DNA of 64,000 nucleotides from Deinococcus hopiensis KR-140 (lineage in GTDB: Bacteria; Deinococcota; Deinococci; Deinococcales; Deinococcaceae), in NCBI RefSeq assembly GCF_900176165.1, contig NZ_FWWU01000006.1, forward strand, positions 62,001 through 126,000. Direction: 5' to 3'. The translations under genes and the position numbers were made by a program. Below, piece by piece: positions 10,201 to 18,359 of the stretch; the stretch's first letter is position 1, and every line of letters starts with the position of its first letter. Below the pieces are notes generated by a model. That model was not told the origin of the DNA and did no database searches. It saw nothing but the letters and a program-made list of their open reading frames with translations.

Positions 10201-12188
10201 TCGGCCGTCAGGGTCAGGATGGGCCCGCCGGGCCGGACGGTCACGGGTGCCGTGGCCGGGTTGACGTTCGGCGCGCTCAGTTCCACCTGATACGTGCCGG
10301 GGGCCGTGTACACGTGCGTCTGGGTGGCCTGAGTCTCCAGGGGCGTGAATTTCAGGGGAGGGCTACCGTCGTTCCAGTCGAGCATGTATTCCAGGGCGGG
10401 AACGAGGTCCATCATGGCGGCGGTGACGGGCTGGTCGGTGTCCACGACCGGGGGCGTGACGGTCAACTTCGCCTGCGAGGCGACGACCGACACGGACTCG
10501 GTGGCCGGTGCGCCGCGAGCAGGTGTGACCGTCACCGTGTAGGTGCCGGGGGCCGTGTAGGTGTGCGTGAGGGTGGCCGCCGGACCCGTAGCGTTCAGGG
10601 ATTCAGGCGTTCCCTGACCCCAGCTCACCGTGTAGGCGGCTCCCGCCACGAGGTTCTGCACCTGAAGGGTCAGCGTCAGGCCCTGGGCGGTGTGCGACAG
10701 TACCGGGGTGGGCACCTGCACGGCGACGGTGGTCGTCCCCAGTGGCTGCCCGCCGCTGCGGACCGTCACGGTGTAGTCCCGCGCGGCGGTGTAGGCGTGC
10801 GAGCGGGTCGTGGTGGTCTGCCCGGTGATGCCGGACTCAACCGTGCCGTCGCCCCAGTCCAGTTCGTACGTGGCCGCCTCGGCCAGCCCGGTCAGGGTCA
10901 GCACGACCTGTCCCCCGATCACGGGTCGGTCGGGCGCGGCACTGAGGCCCACGTTGCCCAGGGTGGCGGTGAAGGTTCCGGTGGTCAGCACCCCCACGCT
11001 TCCGTTTGCGGCGGGACCGTACAGCTTGACCGTGTAGGTGCCAGGCGCGGCGTAGGTGTGGCTGGGCTGCTGGCCCGGAGCGTCCCGCGTCAGCGGTGTG
11101 CTGGAGCCGTCGCCCCAGTCCACCGTGTAGTCCGTGCCCCCCTGAAGGCCGCTGAACGACAGGACCGCTTTCGGGCCCGTACCGCTCACGGTCAGGGTGG
11201 GGGGCGGCGACTGAACGGTCACGGTCGGCGGCGCGCTGTTGGTCAGGTTGACCGAGCCGAGCGTCGTGATCTGGTACACGCCGTCTTTCTTGTACTGGTG
11301 CGTCACCGTCTGCTGACTGCCGTCCCCGACGAGTGGTTGGGAGGTGCCGTCGCCCCAGTTCACGGTGTACGTCCTGCCTGTAACGAGGTAGTCGTACGAG
11401 ACGGATACATCGGTAAAGGCGGCGGTCGTGGCTGGGGAATTCAACGTGATCGTGGGCAGGCTGATCACATGGTTTGTCTGATAACCCAGATCTGATTCGG
11501 TGTGACTCCTCGAATAATCCGAAACAGTGAACTTGCTGGAGATGGAGGACTGATAGAGGAATCTGCCGGGGGTGGTCAGGCGGTAGGTATGCTGGAAGGT
11601 ATGGGTGGGCGACCCGTCACCGATCCAGGTGTCGACGCCGTCCTTCCAGTCCATGGTATAGATGACGTCCTTAGCTGCATTGGTAATGCCAACAGTCGCT
11701 GTTTCACCTGATTCAAAACGGGTATTTTCATTTGTCAGTTGAAGTTTATCGACAGCGACTGAAGGGGTAAATGTATATAGAACGTATGAGTTGTTCGTCC
11801 ATGGGCAGGCAAATTCATATGTGAATCTAACGGGTCCGGCAGCAAGAGGAAACGTCTCAAATTGATACTGTGCTCCCGGACCCTGATAACCACCCAGTAG
11901 GAGATAGTTGGATTCACCATTTGGCCAGTACCAATAGAGGATTCCAGCATCCCTCCCTGTATCTGAACCCGATCTACAACTTCCGTTTGAGATGGTCGCT
12001 GTGAGGCGCTCACCAAAGACCGCACGGGTCTTGTTGAGCGTGATGGTCGGTGCGGTCTGGCCAGGACCTGGCCCAGCCTGCGCCCCGCTCCAGCTGATGA
12101 CCAGGGCAACGAGGGTCAGCAGCAGGTGCCGCCCTCCCGCTCCAAGTGCGTGCGCCAGGACCTGCCCTGGCAACCAACTTCTCCTCAT
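4263..12188 (-). CDS. Giant secreted PKD-repeat protein (about 2641 aa)
   Basis: The start chosen is the ATG at 12188, which has GGAGG six bases upstream; an in-frame TTG at 12215 is less likely. A long signal peptide (hydrophobic core LLLTLVALVISWSGAQA) ends near residue 40. A distinct N-terminal head of about 120 residues follows, then some 19 PKD-type beta-sandwich repeats of about 80 residues to roughly residue 1690, each with the core Y-T-x-x-W-G-D-G and a later HTYAAPGTYTV-like strand. The last 950 residues are beta-rich, non-PKD and unrecognised. No membrane anchor or catalytic motif is seen. It lies 23 bp after the beta-barrel gene, suggesting one operon. Family knowledge: PKD domains give extended extracellular stalks for adhesion or polysaccharide contact. 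Codons for the head are visibly AT-richer than the rest. Confidence 0.9.
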   Translation of the reverse strand: MRRSWLPGQVLAHALGAGGRHLLLTLVALVISWSGAQAGPGPGQTAPTITLNKTRAVFGERLTATISNGSCRSGSDTGRDAGILYWYWPNGESNYLLLGGYQGPGAQYQFETFPLAAGPVRFTYEFACPWTNNSYVLYTFTPSVAVDKLQLTNENTRFESGETATVGITNAAKDVIYTMDWKDGVDTWIGDGSPTHTFQHTYRLTTPGRFLYQSSISSKFTVSDYSRSHTESDLGYQTNHVISLPTITLNSPATTAAFTDVSVSYDYLVTGRTYTVNWGDGTSQPLVGDGSQQTVTHQYKKDGVYQITTLGSVNLTNSAPPTVTVQSPPPTLTVSGTGPKAVLSFSGLQGGTDYTVDWGDGSSTPLTRDAPGQQPSHTYAAPGTYTVKLYGPAANGSVGVLTTGTFTATLGNVGLSAAPDRPVIGGQVVLTLTGLAEAATYELDWGDGTVESGITGQTTTTRSHAYTAARDYTVTVRSGGQPLGTTTVAVQVPTPVLSHTAQGLTLTLQVQNLVAGAAYTVSWGQGTPESLNATGPAATLTHTYTAPGTYTVTVTPARGAPATESVSVVASQAKLTVTPPVVDTDQPVTAAMMDLVPALEYMLDWNDGSPPLKFTPLETQATQTHVYTAPGTYQVELSAPNVNPATAPVTVRPGGPILTLTADTLTATLSAGRLYRGVAYTIDWGGGATERFTATGPTMTLTHLYSAPGTKTVTVTPDGGTPVTASVTLSVPTPVLTVTPAQGQTDTAFTASLSGLVPSLTYTLAWGDGSTEAVTGVSTFTRVHQYALPGTFAVTVTSPDAPPAQQSVTVRVPAPVLGTTSTNLTLTLQLGRLVKTAAYRVQWGDAQEQTLTAQSTETTLSHTYAAPGTYTVTVTPELGDAASVPVTLQYVSVDAPVLSVTPSSANVYAEVRSDFRGLIPSLSYTLDWGDGQRDTITGVTEGQKVHTYPQAGTYTVSLKAPQSPAATAPVTVTQPVPVVTATSTALEAQVTVTGLIPALTYRLEWGDGTPAVEITGVDTKALTHTYGRPGVYPLTLTVPGAAPVKVTVNVAVTAATLSATTDALTVTANVSGLQKALTYTLNWGDGSNRTVSGVAADTLTHTYAKPGTYTLTLSTPGTADVTASVTLSVPTPVLTVTPAQGQTDTAFTASLSGLVPSLTYTLAWGDGSTEAVTGVSTFTRVHQYALPGTFAVTVTSPDAPPAQQSVTVRVPAPVLGTTSTNLTLTLQLGRLVKTAAYRVQWGDAQEQTLTAQSTETTLSHTYAAPGTYTVTITPELGDAASVPVTLQYVSVDAPILSVTPSSANVYAEVRSDFRGLIPSLSYTLDWGDGQRDTITGVTEGQKVHTYPQAGTYTVSLKAPQSPAATAPVTVTQPVPVVTATSTALEAQVTVTGLIPALTYRLEWGDGTPAVEITGVDTKALTHTYGRPGVYPLTLTVPGAAPVKVTVNVAVTAATLSATTDALTVTANVSGLQKALTYTLNWGDGSNRTVSGVAADTLTHTYAKPGTYTLTLSTPGTADVTATAVLQVKPLTLQVVSPELRASATLGGLVSALTYTVDWGDGQQDTVTGRTTTTLVHTYLKPGQYTVTVTAPGLDLVTTTFTAGLPPREVITATPGSSPDVLDFRITGLLTGATYLLDYGDGQVEPLTFTGQSGRWTHRYAQTGIYTLTLSLRTPDGVSSVRAVTTVQAQQPLTLSAATLAFPGGPSGSTLTLSSLDPVGVRLNVAYTGSGSLTGQWVLDGQAGPTVTVDLPEGSTAATATYTVAPPKPGRHTLSFQITGVTPRCAAACSAPRIPAANTLSYTLDVPTALTYGNLTVKLTGVTNLDLQSFSGTGTVRLIVGGSDLGAQNVTLSALQVTRTEAGYKVTGGAPTRVDLGSLQLRVLSLGQADVRLQTLTLKTDGATLSGRVQLPGNTGEGLAFRDAALQEGGELFAELSGEGSGIRDATLGTGITVSAVEGVLDLSRKQNSDVLKTAYARSEAGAPGPEWMGVVLPTARMLVGAPLVTGTVAGVTGPAAYTLGGYTTAFDLESTTLSFGGWSVRTAGMQVTISGGVIAKVSGKGSLTVPMVNEALPLNIGWNTQLGTPGAKWVFSAAGSPAVHDFGRTKLDLGTPAWETRGDGTAKLTFSNARWNLGGVSGAEVKLPLYNLTFTPDGGVSLNGEAWASATGLTNFSLFQYPFPAADVGVAYQGAGQYTLSLRGKLQLTEAVPLSGTVEPVNFWVKDGKDVKIVFEKLRVKGEIKTVSFDVAVSAMFKDENTLEFIGEGDLTIAKKLGVGVKAGFGRENGTGYGFLWAKYRAPDLSVKPLATVGAFGFYEFNGGLAINMSWKDGNFDVPPVKAIPKSGVTVAVQAGTVFGPWADKGSTVHFRGALGIDTAGTIAISAKGWFLTLLKDGAFGTEQPNAAALVVLNVPVDDPSSGYFLAQACVGPATNIGRGLDCSKNRELEFAGIMALRGYAEVYTPFSGDGQHVYLGTKQNPIGVRLLALGSTAPSVPNADATSTTPAPPVQTKQNGLEINGYLMFASDSVRAGFGANYRYRIGEKGEGAVCNWHWEAEAWVGINADFAVIYNPTALDASVSLGASASAGAGACGVDVTVGVSLTMTGRLYVSAASRFFEGTFAGRVTMPVIPDISFSVNGRADF
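7627..10020 (-). repeat. Tandem 1194-bp duplication (five PKD domains) inside the giant gene
   Basis: The segment at about 7627-8820 is repeated at 8821-10014 (period 1194 bp, 398 codons, in frame). I saw only three differences: 8305 T against 9499 C, 8375 T against 9569 C, and 8742 A against 9936 G. Two change Val to Ile. Each copy encodes five PKD domains, so the unit is a block of domains rather than one repeat. Confidence 0.95.
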
Positions 12189-12211
12189 GCTCATCCTCCG
12201 CCGGGCCGCTG

Positions 12212-13648
12212 TCAAAAGCGGTACCGAAGTCCCACGCCGTAGCGCAGGCGAGCGGGCGCCTGGGGGCCTGAACCGGCCTCATACCGCAGGCTGCCCGACA
12301 CGTCGTATTTCTCCCCAACGGCATACGCGGCCGTCAGGTCGGCGAAACCGCTGATCTGCCACGCGCCGGGCGTCGTCCCTGTCTGCCCCGCGCTGGGGCT
12401 GCTTGCGCTTTGCGTCGCGTTCAGGGCCACGGTGCTGCTCACGTCGAGCTTGCCGCTGCGGTAGCCGAACGTGCCCGAAGCGTTGCCGCTCTGGTTGGGG
12501 TCCTGCCGCCGGTACCCCACGAACAGCGAGCCGTACAGGGGCGCCGCCTGGCTGCTGACCGACGCGCCGACGCTAAACGCCGGGGCCGTGCCCGGCCGGG
12601 TGCCCAGGGACGTGTTCGCGCTGAGGTACGCGGCCCCCAGTTTGCCCGAGGCGTCAGCGGTGTAGGTCACGTCGGAGGTGGTGGGCGTGAAGGCGACGCT
12701 GCCCCCCAGGCTCAGGTTGGGGTTTACGGTGGTCCGCACCCGCCCGCTCACGGTGTACGCAGCGGACGAAACGCTGATGGCAGAGCCCACGCTCAGTTTG
12801 CCCTTGGGCGTCCCTGTCCCCAGCAGGGCGCTGGCGTCGTACTGGACTTCGGCGGAAGCCGTGGGCGGAGATGAGGACGAAGCGTTGGCGTTTGCAGACA
12901 GCGTGAGGTCGCTTCGTGGGGCGGTCCGGGCATTCACGCCCACGTTCCAGCTGGCTTTACCGTCCGCCAGGGAGACGCTCGGGCTGGCCGACACGGTGGT
13001 GGCGTCCTTGCGGTAATTCAGTGAGCCGGAGAGGGTGGCGCTGCGCTGCGTGCTGCTGGACGTGCCCGCCTTGATATCCACCAGAAAGACGGAACCATTC
13101 ACCGACCCGGACAGGGTGTCCGAAAAGCGCACGCCGAAGTTCAGCCCGCCCGAATGCACCTGAACGGACTGCGTAGGTGACTGGCTGGCGCTGTACGAGT
13201 AGTAGGTGGAAAACGACGACATGGCGAGGCCCGTGGGCGCCAGAGCAGGGGAATAGCTGTAGCTCAGCGTGCCGGACAGCGTGGAGTTGTTCAAAATGGG
13301 GTCTGACTGGCGGCGCGCCTGAACCTGAAAGAAGTTGCGGCCCGACGAGTACCGGGCGGTCAGGTTCTGCTGCCGCGACTCGGCCAGCAGCTCGGCAGCG
13401 TAACTGCTGGGGCCGCCCCCTGGGGACTGAATCCTGAACTGCACGCTGAGGGCGTCCGCGAGGGTCTGCGGAGCCGCAAAGCTGTAGAACTTGACGTGGA
13501 ATTCTCCGCTCGCGCCCGCAGCTCCGCCAAGGGCGGCGCAGCACATCACTGTCCAGCCTGCGAGGCAGGTGAGTTTCGGGCCGCAGGAGGGCGTGACCGC
13601 TTCACGCGGCCGTGCTGGGCGTGCGGGTTCACCGGGTCTAAGCTTCAA
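12212..13648 (-). CDS. Putative outer-membrane beta-barrel protein
   Basis: This 478-residue protein starts at TTG 13648 with GGA about 8 nt upstream. The N-terminus is long and basic, followed by a hydrophobic stretch (LTCLAGWTVMCCAALGGAAGASG) that fits a signal peptide. The mature part is made of alternating polar/hydrophobic strands rich in Ser, Thr, Tyr and Gly (for example TLSYSYSPALAPTGLAMSSF). It ends GVGLRYRF, with the terminal aromatic residue typical of outer-membrane barrels. Deinococcus has an outer layer, so a surface barrel is plausible. It heads the barrel/PKD/FN3 gene set, 23 bp before the giant gene, and could export or anchor it; that is inference. No named family was recognised. 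Confidence 0.7.
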   Translation of the reverse strand: MKLRPGEPARPARPREAVTPSCGPKLTCLAGWTVMCCAALGGAAGASGEFHVKFYSFAAPQTLADALSVQFRIQSPGGGPSSYAAELLAESRQQNLTARYSSGRNFFQVQARRQSDPILNNSTLSGTLSYSYSPALAPTGLAMSSFSTYYSYSASQSPTQSVQVHSGGLNFGVRFSDTLSGSVNGSVFLVDIKAGTSSSTQRSATLSGSLNYRKDATTVSASPSVSLADGKASWNVGVNARTAPRSDLTLSANANASSSSPPTASAEVQYDASALLGTGTPKGKLSVGSAISVSSAAYTVSGRVRTTVNPNLSLGGSVAFTPTTSDVTYTADASGKLGAAYLSANTSLGTRPGTAPAFSVGASVSSQAAPLYGSLFVGYRRQDPNQSGNASGTFGYRSGKLDVSSTVALNATQSASSPSAGQTGTTPGAWQISGFADLTAAYAVGEKYDVSGSLRYEAGSGPQAPARLRYGVGLRYRF

Positions 13649-13676
13649 CTCTCACGTCCTTTGGCGTCCTCCGACA

Positions 13677-13692
13677 GTGGATGTTCATCCAC
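13677..13692. promoter_or_regulatory. Palindrome upstream of the barrel gene
   Basis: GTGGATGTTCATCCAC is a perfect 7-bp inverted repeat with a 2-nt centre, 29 bp before the barrel start. It could be an operator for the surface-protein operon. A TTGACA hexamer lies further upstream on the minus strand (complement of 13770-13775), but I see no convincing -10 box. Confidence 0.3.
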
Positions 13693-14974
13693 AACGCTGC
13701 GCTGGCGTCCGCCGCTGACCGGAATTCGGGCAGTCAGAATGGACAGAGCGGAGGAGACTGACGACAGTGTGTCAAAGCAGACGTAAAGAAAGCGTAAACA
13801 CCAATCTCACGGCCAGCCCATCATGCGTCGGGAGACCGCCTCGCCCAATCCAGGACCGTCAACGGTGGACCCGTCCCCGCCCGGTCCGCGGCGCCCTGCC
13901 TGGGCGCAGGTCTCCTCGGCGATATGGGTAAGACCTCGGGCTGTTGGGAGCGAACTGGGGTGGTCATGGTCTTCCCCTGTCGGGGTGGGGGCAAGTGGCG
14001 CCCGGCCATATCTGGGCCAGGAGAAAAACGGGGACGGGTCTGGGAACGGCCCGGTTCGTGGGCCCTTGCGGCGATGCGGTATGGCCGAGATCAGTGTAGG
14101 GAAGCTGCGTCACAACAGCGCAGGAGGCGCCGCAAGGCGGGACCGGCGTGGTCTGCCCCAGCTCAGCAGCTCCGCCGCCTCAAACCAAAACCAGCGGACG
14201 GCCACCTCTGATGCGGTTTGTGGATCATCCCTTCCCTCCCCGCCCCTTCGGTGACTCCTCGCCTCTCCGTTATGAAGCCCTGTTCGGCGGTGGGACGGAC
14301 GGCTGAGCAGCGGGCTGTTCCCCCGGTGCGCGAAGGCCTGCGTGCGTTCACAGGGTGGTGCGGGAGAGGCTGCGCGTAGAAGTCTGGCCACTGACCCTCC
14401 CCGGTCAACGCCGGGGAATGGCGCGGGCACAACCACCCCGAGCAGAGGCTGAACCCAGGGGCAGACGCAAACGCTCTGCAGGGGAGTGCGGAAGGCCTCC
14501 GCGCTGCACCCCGCCACGGCGTGTCCCGGGAAGCCGTCCGCGGTTTATCCCCCAGCGGGTGCCGCCGGTGCAGGAGCCCACGCACCCCTGTCCTCTCCGT
14601 GCGGCGGGTGACGGACGGCCCTGCTTCCCGCAGGCGGCATGATGCCCTCACCGCCTTTGCCCTCCGGAGGGGAGGCACTCACCGGCTGCTGAGCGCTTTA
14701 TCGGGGCGGCGCCGTGACCAAGGAGGGGAGCCAGAGCCGTGTGAACGGCGCCGGGCGCCCCCTCGGTGGGAAGGTCACGCGCAAGCCTACGGGCCTTGGT
14801 CTGCGCCTGCATGTTCGGGGTTGCGCTGGAGTTGGAACAGGAGGCCGCGCGCGTGGGGCCAGCGGGAAGCGCCGTGACAGGGCCCCACGTGGCCTGGGTC
14901 CTGCCCCACGTCAGCTGCCATTACGCCCAGAGCGTCTCGGGAATCCAGCCGCTCCAGAGCGCAGTTGTCCGAGT
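13693..14974. other. Gene-poor interval
   Basis: No protein with recognisable family features was found on either strand; the open frames here are low-complexity Arg/Pro/Gly frames typical of high-GC non-coding DNA. The only structure noticed is a truncated repeat A at 14203-14275. Confidence 0.5.
14203..14275 (+). repeat. Dispersed repeat A, truncated copy
   Basis: The segment reads TGCGGTTTGTGGATCATCCC and then CTTCGGTGACTCCTCGCCTCTCCGT, split here for length. It matches the first half of the repeat A copies at 26526 and 29788 but lacks the TTTTTCCTGC block and the 3' inverted end. Confidence 0.5.
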
Positions 14975-15077
14975 GGCGCCGCGCGTGGAAGGCCGCTCCT
15001 CACGGCTCCCCATTCTCCCCCATGCCCATTCAAGTTCGCGCGCTGGACCTGATCAAAAAGAAGTCCGCACCTCGACA
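14975..15077 (+). repeat. Dispersed repeat B, copy 1
   Basis: The copy runs from GGCGCCGCGCGTGGAAGG through CCCCATTCTCCCCCATG to TCAAAAAGAAGTCCGCAC and CTCGACA. It ends 25 bp before the cphA stop codon. It is diverged relative to the copies at 52779 and 53319. Confidence 0.7.
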
Positions 15078-15102
15078 AATGCTCGAAAATACTGCGTTGA
15101 AT

Positions 15103-17850
15103 TTATGGAATTTCTGCACGAAGCGGGGAACTGTCAAAATCGCGCATCCGCTGCCAGGTTTGCTCGACCTTATCGGCGAGCAGGATCACCAGATCCCCCG
15201 GCTGGGCGACGCTGAGGGCACGGTCCACGGCGTCCATCTCGTCGAGAACCGTCGTGACACGTTCAGCGGGGAAGCCAGCCTCCCGCGCGCCCTCTTCCAG
15301 CAGGCGCGCCCCCTCGCCTTTGGGGCGGCCCCGGCGCAGTTCGTCCTCGCGAACGATCAGTTTGTCGAAGGTCTCGGCAGCCAGTACGCCCATGCGTCGG
15401 ATGTCCTCGTCGCGGCGGTCCCCGGCCACGCCCATCACGCCGATCACCCGTCCCCTCGGCGGGCGGAGGTGGGTGACGAGGTCGCGCAGGTACTCCATAC
15501 CCGAGGGGTTGTGCGCGTAGTCCAGCAGGACGCGGAAGGGGTGGCCGTCGTACAGGTTGAGCCGTCCCGGACTCTGCTCGAAGGAGGTGGTGAAAGACCC
15601 GAGTGCCGCGCGGATCACGCCCAGATCCACGTTCTGCGCCACGGCGATGGCGGCGGCGGCCAGCGCGTTCTGCACGTTGACCTGCGCGAAGCCGCCGAGG
15701 GTGGCGGGAATATCGCGTGCCCGCAGAATCGGGCGGCGCTGCCCGCCCTCATACAGCACGATCTCGTCGCCAAGCACGGTCGGCTCGCGCACCAGGGCCG
15801 TGCCGCCGCCCGCGATGTGTTCCTGCAAATCCTTGGAGGCCGCGTTTCCGCCGTGCATGGAAAAGAGCGTCAGGCTGCCCCTCGCCTTCCGGCGCATCTT
15901 CAGGGTCAGCGCGTCGTCGGCGTTCAGCACGCTTGTGCCGCCCTCGGTCACCACCTCCACCACCAGCGACTTGACCCAGGCGAGGTCTTCGACCGTCTCG
16001 ATACCTTTCAGGCCCAGGTGATCGGCCTGGATGTTCAGCACCGCGCCCACGTCGCAGCGGTCGAAGCCCAGCCCTTCGCGCAGAATGCCGCCGCGCGCCG
16101 TTTCCAGCACCGCGACCTCGACATTGGGGTCACTCAGTACGACTTTGGCGCTCTTGGGGCCGGTGGTGTCTCCGCTGACGATCTGTTCGCCGTTGATGTA
16201 GATGCCGTTGGACGTCGTCAGGCCCACGACCTTGCCCGCGTGCCGCAGGATGTGCGCCACCATGCGCGAGGTGGTGCTTTTGCCGTTCGTGCCCGTGATG
16301 GAGATGATGGGCATGCGGCAGGGCGTGTCTTTTGGAAACAGCATGCTCAGCACGGGGCCAGCCACGTTGCGCGCCTTGCCCTCAGACGGCTGAAGGTGCA
16401 TGCGGAACCCGGGGGCGGCGTTGACCTCCACGATGCCGCCCCCCGTTTCGTGGACGGACCGGGAGATGTCGGGGGTGATCAGGTCAATGCCCGCCACGTC
16501 GAGCCCGATGACCTGCGCCGCCCGGCGGGCGATGGTGATGTTTTCGGGGTGCGTCACGTCCGTGCGGTCCACCGCCGTGCCGCCGGTGGACATGTTGGCG
16601 GTGTCGCGCAGAAAGACGACTTCCCCGGCTGTGGGCACCGTGTCGGGCGTCTGTCCAGTGCGGGCAAGCAGGGTCAGGACATGCTGGTCGATCTTGATGC
16701 GGGTCATGACGTTCTCGTGCCCGTTCCCCCGGCGGGGATCCAGATTGATGTCCTCCACGAGTTGCGCGATGGTGCGCGTGCCGTCGCCCACCACGTGTGC
16801 GGGAACGCGCTCAGCCACCGCGACGACCTGGCCATCTACCACGAGGACGCGGTGGTCGTTGCCGGTGTAGTACTGCTCCACCACCACCCTGGCGCTGTGT
16901 TGCCGCGCTTCCTCGAAGCCCTGGCGCACCTGCTCGTCTTCGGTGAGGTTCAGGGAGACGCCGCGCCCGTGGTTGCCGTCCAGAGGCTTGGTCACCACGG
17001 CGCCAGGCAGCCGCCGCGCCGCCGCCACCGCTTCCTCTGCGCTGCGGACCACCACGCCCTGCGGCACAGGCAGTCCCGCGCGGTCCAGCAGCCGCTTGGT
17101 CAGGTCCTTGTCGCTGGCGGTCCCGGTGGCGATATGCGGCGTCTTGCTGGTGATGCTGGCGCGAATCTGCTGCTGGTACTTGCCGTAGCCGAGCTGCACC
17201 AGGCTCTGGTCATCCAGCCGCAAAAACGGTATCCCGCGCCGTTCGGCCTCACTGACCAGCGACTGCGTCGTTGGTCCCAGGGCGAATTTCTTGACCAGGC
17301 GGCGCAGTTCGGTGAGTTCACCCTCGAAATCGAACTGCGCGGCTGCGTCCAGGAGGGTATGGCCCTCTGGAAGCAGCCGCTCAATGCCCTCCAGCCCCCG
17401 AAGTTCAGCGGGCAGGAGGCTGTTGATCAGCCGCAGCGCCACAGCCCCGGCAAGCAGGCCCACGCGCTCCTCCGTGTAGCTGTACAGCACGTTGTATACG
17501 CCCGGCTGCCCCTTCACCGAGCGGGTCTTGCCGTAGGTCACGCGCGTGCCCGACAGCGTCTGCAACTCGAGCGCCACGTGTTCGGTCACGTGCCCCAGCC
17601 AGGTGCCCTCACGCAGCTGCGGAACAGAACTGCGTAGCGTGGGGAGCAGCTCCACCAGGCGGTCGCTGAAGCCTTGCAGCTGGTCCGGTGGATATTCTTC
17701 CAACGCACCCAGGTCCAGCTGGAGGCGAATCATGGGGCCATAACCGTAGATGTTGGGGCCACGGTAAATTTGCCGCTCCAGCACACGTAGGGGGGCAGCG
17801 AGAACTGGCGAGTCAGTAGACTCGCCAGGAAGATATGCTTTGCTGGTCAT
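15103..17850 (-). CDS. cphA: Cyanophycin synthetase
   Basis: This 915-residue protein makes cyanophycin (multi-L-arginyl-poly-L-aspartate) by ATP-dependent addition of Asp and Arg. The start ATG at 17850 has GGGAG seven bases upstream. Three expected parts are visible: an N-terminal domain (1-160), an ATP-grasp domain (about 180-480, with TKPLDGNHGRGVSL and EQYYTGNDHRVLVV), and a Mur-ligase-like domain with P-loop ISITGTNGKSTTSRM near residue 523 and a later DYAHNPSGMEYL motif. Length is usual for CphA1. No cyanophycinase (cphB) is adjacent, so the gene stands alone between repeat B and a gene-poor stretch. Function is cytoplasmic nitrogen and carbon storage. Confidence 0.96.
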   Translation of the reverse strand: MTSKAYLPGESTDSPVLAAPLRVLERQIYRGPNIYGYGPMIRLQLDLGALEEYPPDQLQGFSDRLVELLPTLRSSVPQLREGTWLGHVTEHVALELQTLSGTRVTYGKTRSVKGQPGVYNVLYSYTEERVGLLAGAVALRLINSLLPAELRGLEGIERLLPEGHTLLDAAAQFDFEGELTELRRLVKKFALGPTTQSLVSEAERRGIPFLRLDDQSLVQLGYGKYQQQIRASITSKTPHIATGTASDKDLTKRLLDRAGLPVPQGVVVRSAEEAVAAARRLPGAVVTKPLDGNHGRGVSLNLTEDEQVRQGFEEARQHSARVVVEQYYTGNDHRVLVVDGQVVAVAERVPAHVVGDGTRTIAQLVEDINLDPRRGNGHENVMTRIKIDQHVLTLLARTGQTPDTVPTAGEVVFLRDTANMSTGGTAVDRTDVTHPENITIARRAAQVIGLDVAGIDLITPDISRSVHETGGGIVEVNAAPGFRMHLQPSEGKARNVAGPVLSMLFPKDTPCRMPIISITGTNGKSTTSRMVAHILRHAGKVVGLTTSNGIYINGEQIVSGDTTGPKSAKVVLSDPNVEVAVLETARGGILREGLGFDRCDVGAVLNIQADHLGLKGIETVEDLAWVKSLVVEVVTEGGTSVLNADDALTLKMRRKARGSLTLFSMHGGNAASKDLQEHIAGGGTALVREPTVLGDEIVLYEGGQRRPILRARDIPATLGGFAQVNVQNALAAAAIAVAQNVDLGVIRAALGSFTTSFEQSPGRLNLYDGHPFRVLLDYAHNPSGMEYLRDLVTHLRPPRGRVIGVMGVAGDRRDEDIRRMGVLAAETFDKLIVREDELRRGRPKGEGARLLEEGAREAGFPAERVTTVLDEMDAVDRALSVAQPGDLVILLADKVEQTWQRMRDFDSSPLRAEIP

Positions 17851-18359
17851 CTTGGAACTCCCGTTTCGCCCAGGCTTCTACCGCCCTAAGGGGCTCTCCC
17901 AAGGTAGCGTGCAGCGTTGCCTGGGGAGGCCGAGAGATCATTGGGGCAATTCTTACCCTACTCCTCAGGAAGGTAAAGCTGCGCTCATCTTCAGGAAGTG
18001 GGACCAGGCGGGAGCAGGGGTTGGTGGCCGGGGCGCTGGCGGCACTTTGTACGCACCGGGAGCACCGCAGCGGCCAGTGCGGGTGTACGGCCCTGCCCTG
18101 AAGTCCGGGGGCGCCATTGAAACGGACGCTGCACCCGTGGAAGTCGGTCCGTCGCAGAACGGAGGTGGCTTCCCGTCAACGCTGTTCGTTCTGCACCGCA
18201 GAGCTGAGCACTGCTGAGGCAGTCGCAGGTGCGCAACTTCAAATTATCTGCCCTGACCGGGCCTCCGAGGAGCTCGCGCATCCCCAGGGAATGCCCCGCT
18301 CTAAAGAGCGGGGATGAACTATACGGCGCGCCCATCCTCGTGAACTTGGGCCGGAGGCG
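17851..18359. other. Intergenic interval upstream of cphA
   Basis: No gene is supported here. The stretch must hold the cphA promoter (minus strand), but I could not pick convincing -35/-10 boxes. Confidence 0.4.

Noticed and set aside
7627..11400. Regular repeated units that could suggest a CRISPR array
   Set aside because: The period is about 240 bp and codes for PKD domains in frame; there are no short identical repeats with unique spacers. No CRISPR array was seen anywhere in the window.
6876..11495. Very long open frame (1539 codons) on the plus strand opposite the PKD gene
   Set aside because: It is the antisense shadow of the PKD gene: Gly/Arg/His-rich, repeats with the same 1194-bp period, and has no ribosome site or family motif. 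High GC third positions keep the opposite frame open.
13821..14960. Several frames of 60-170 codons on both strands
   Set aside because: Low-complexity Arg/Pro/Gly composition with no ribosome sites or motifs; treated as non-coding.
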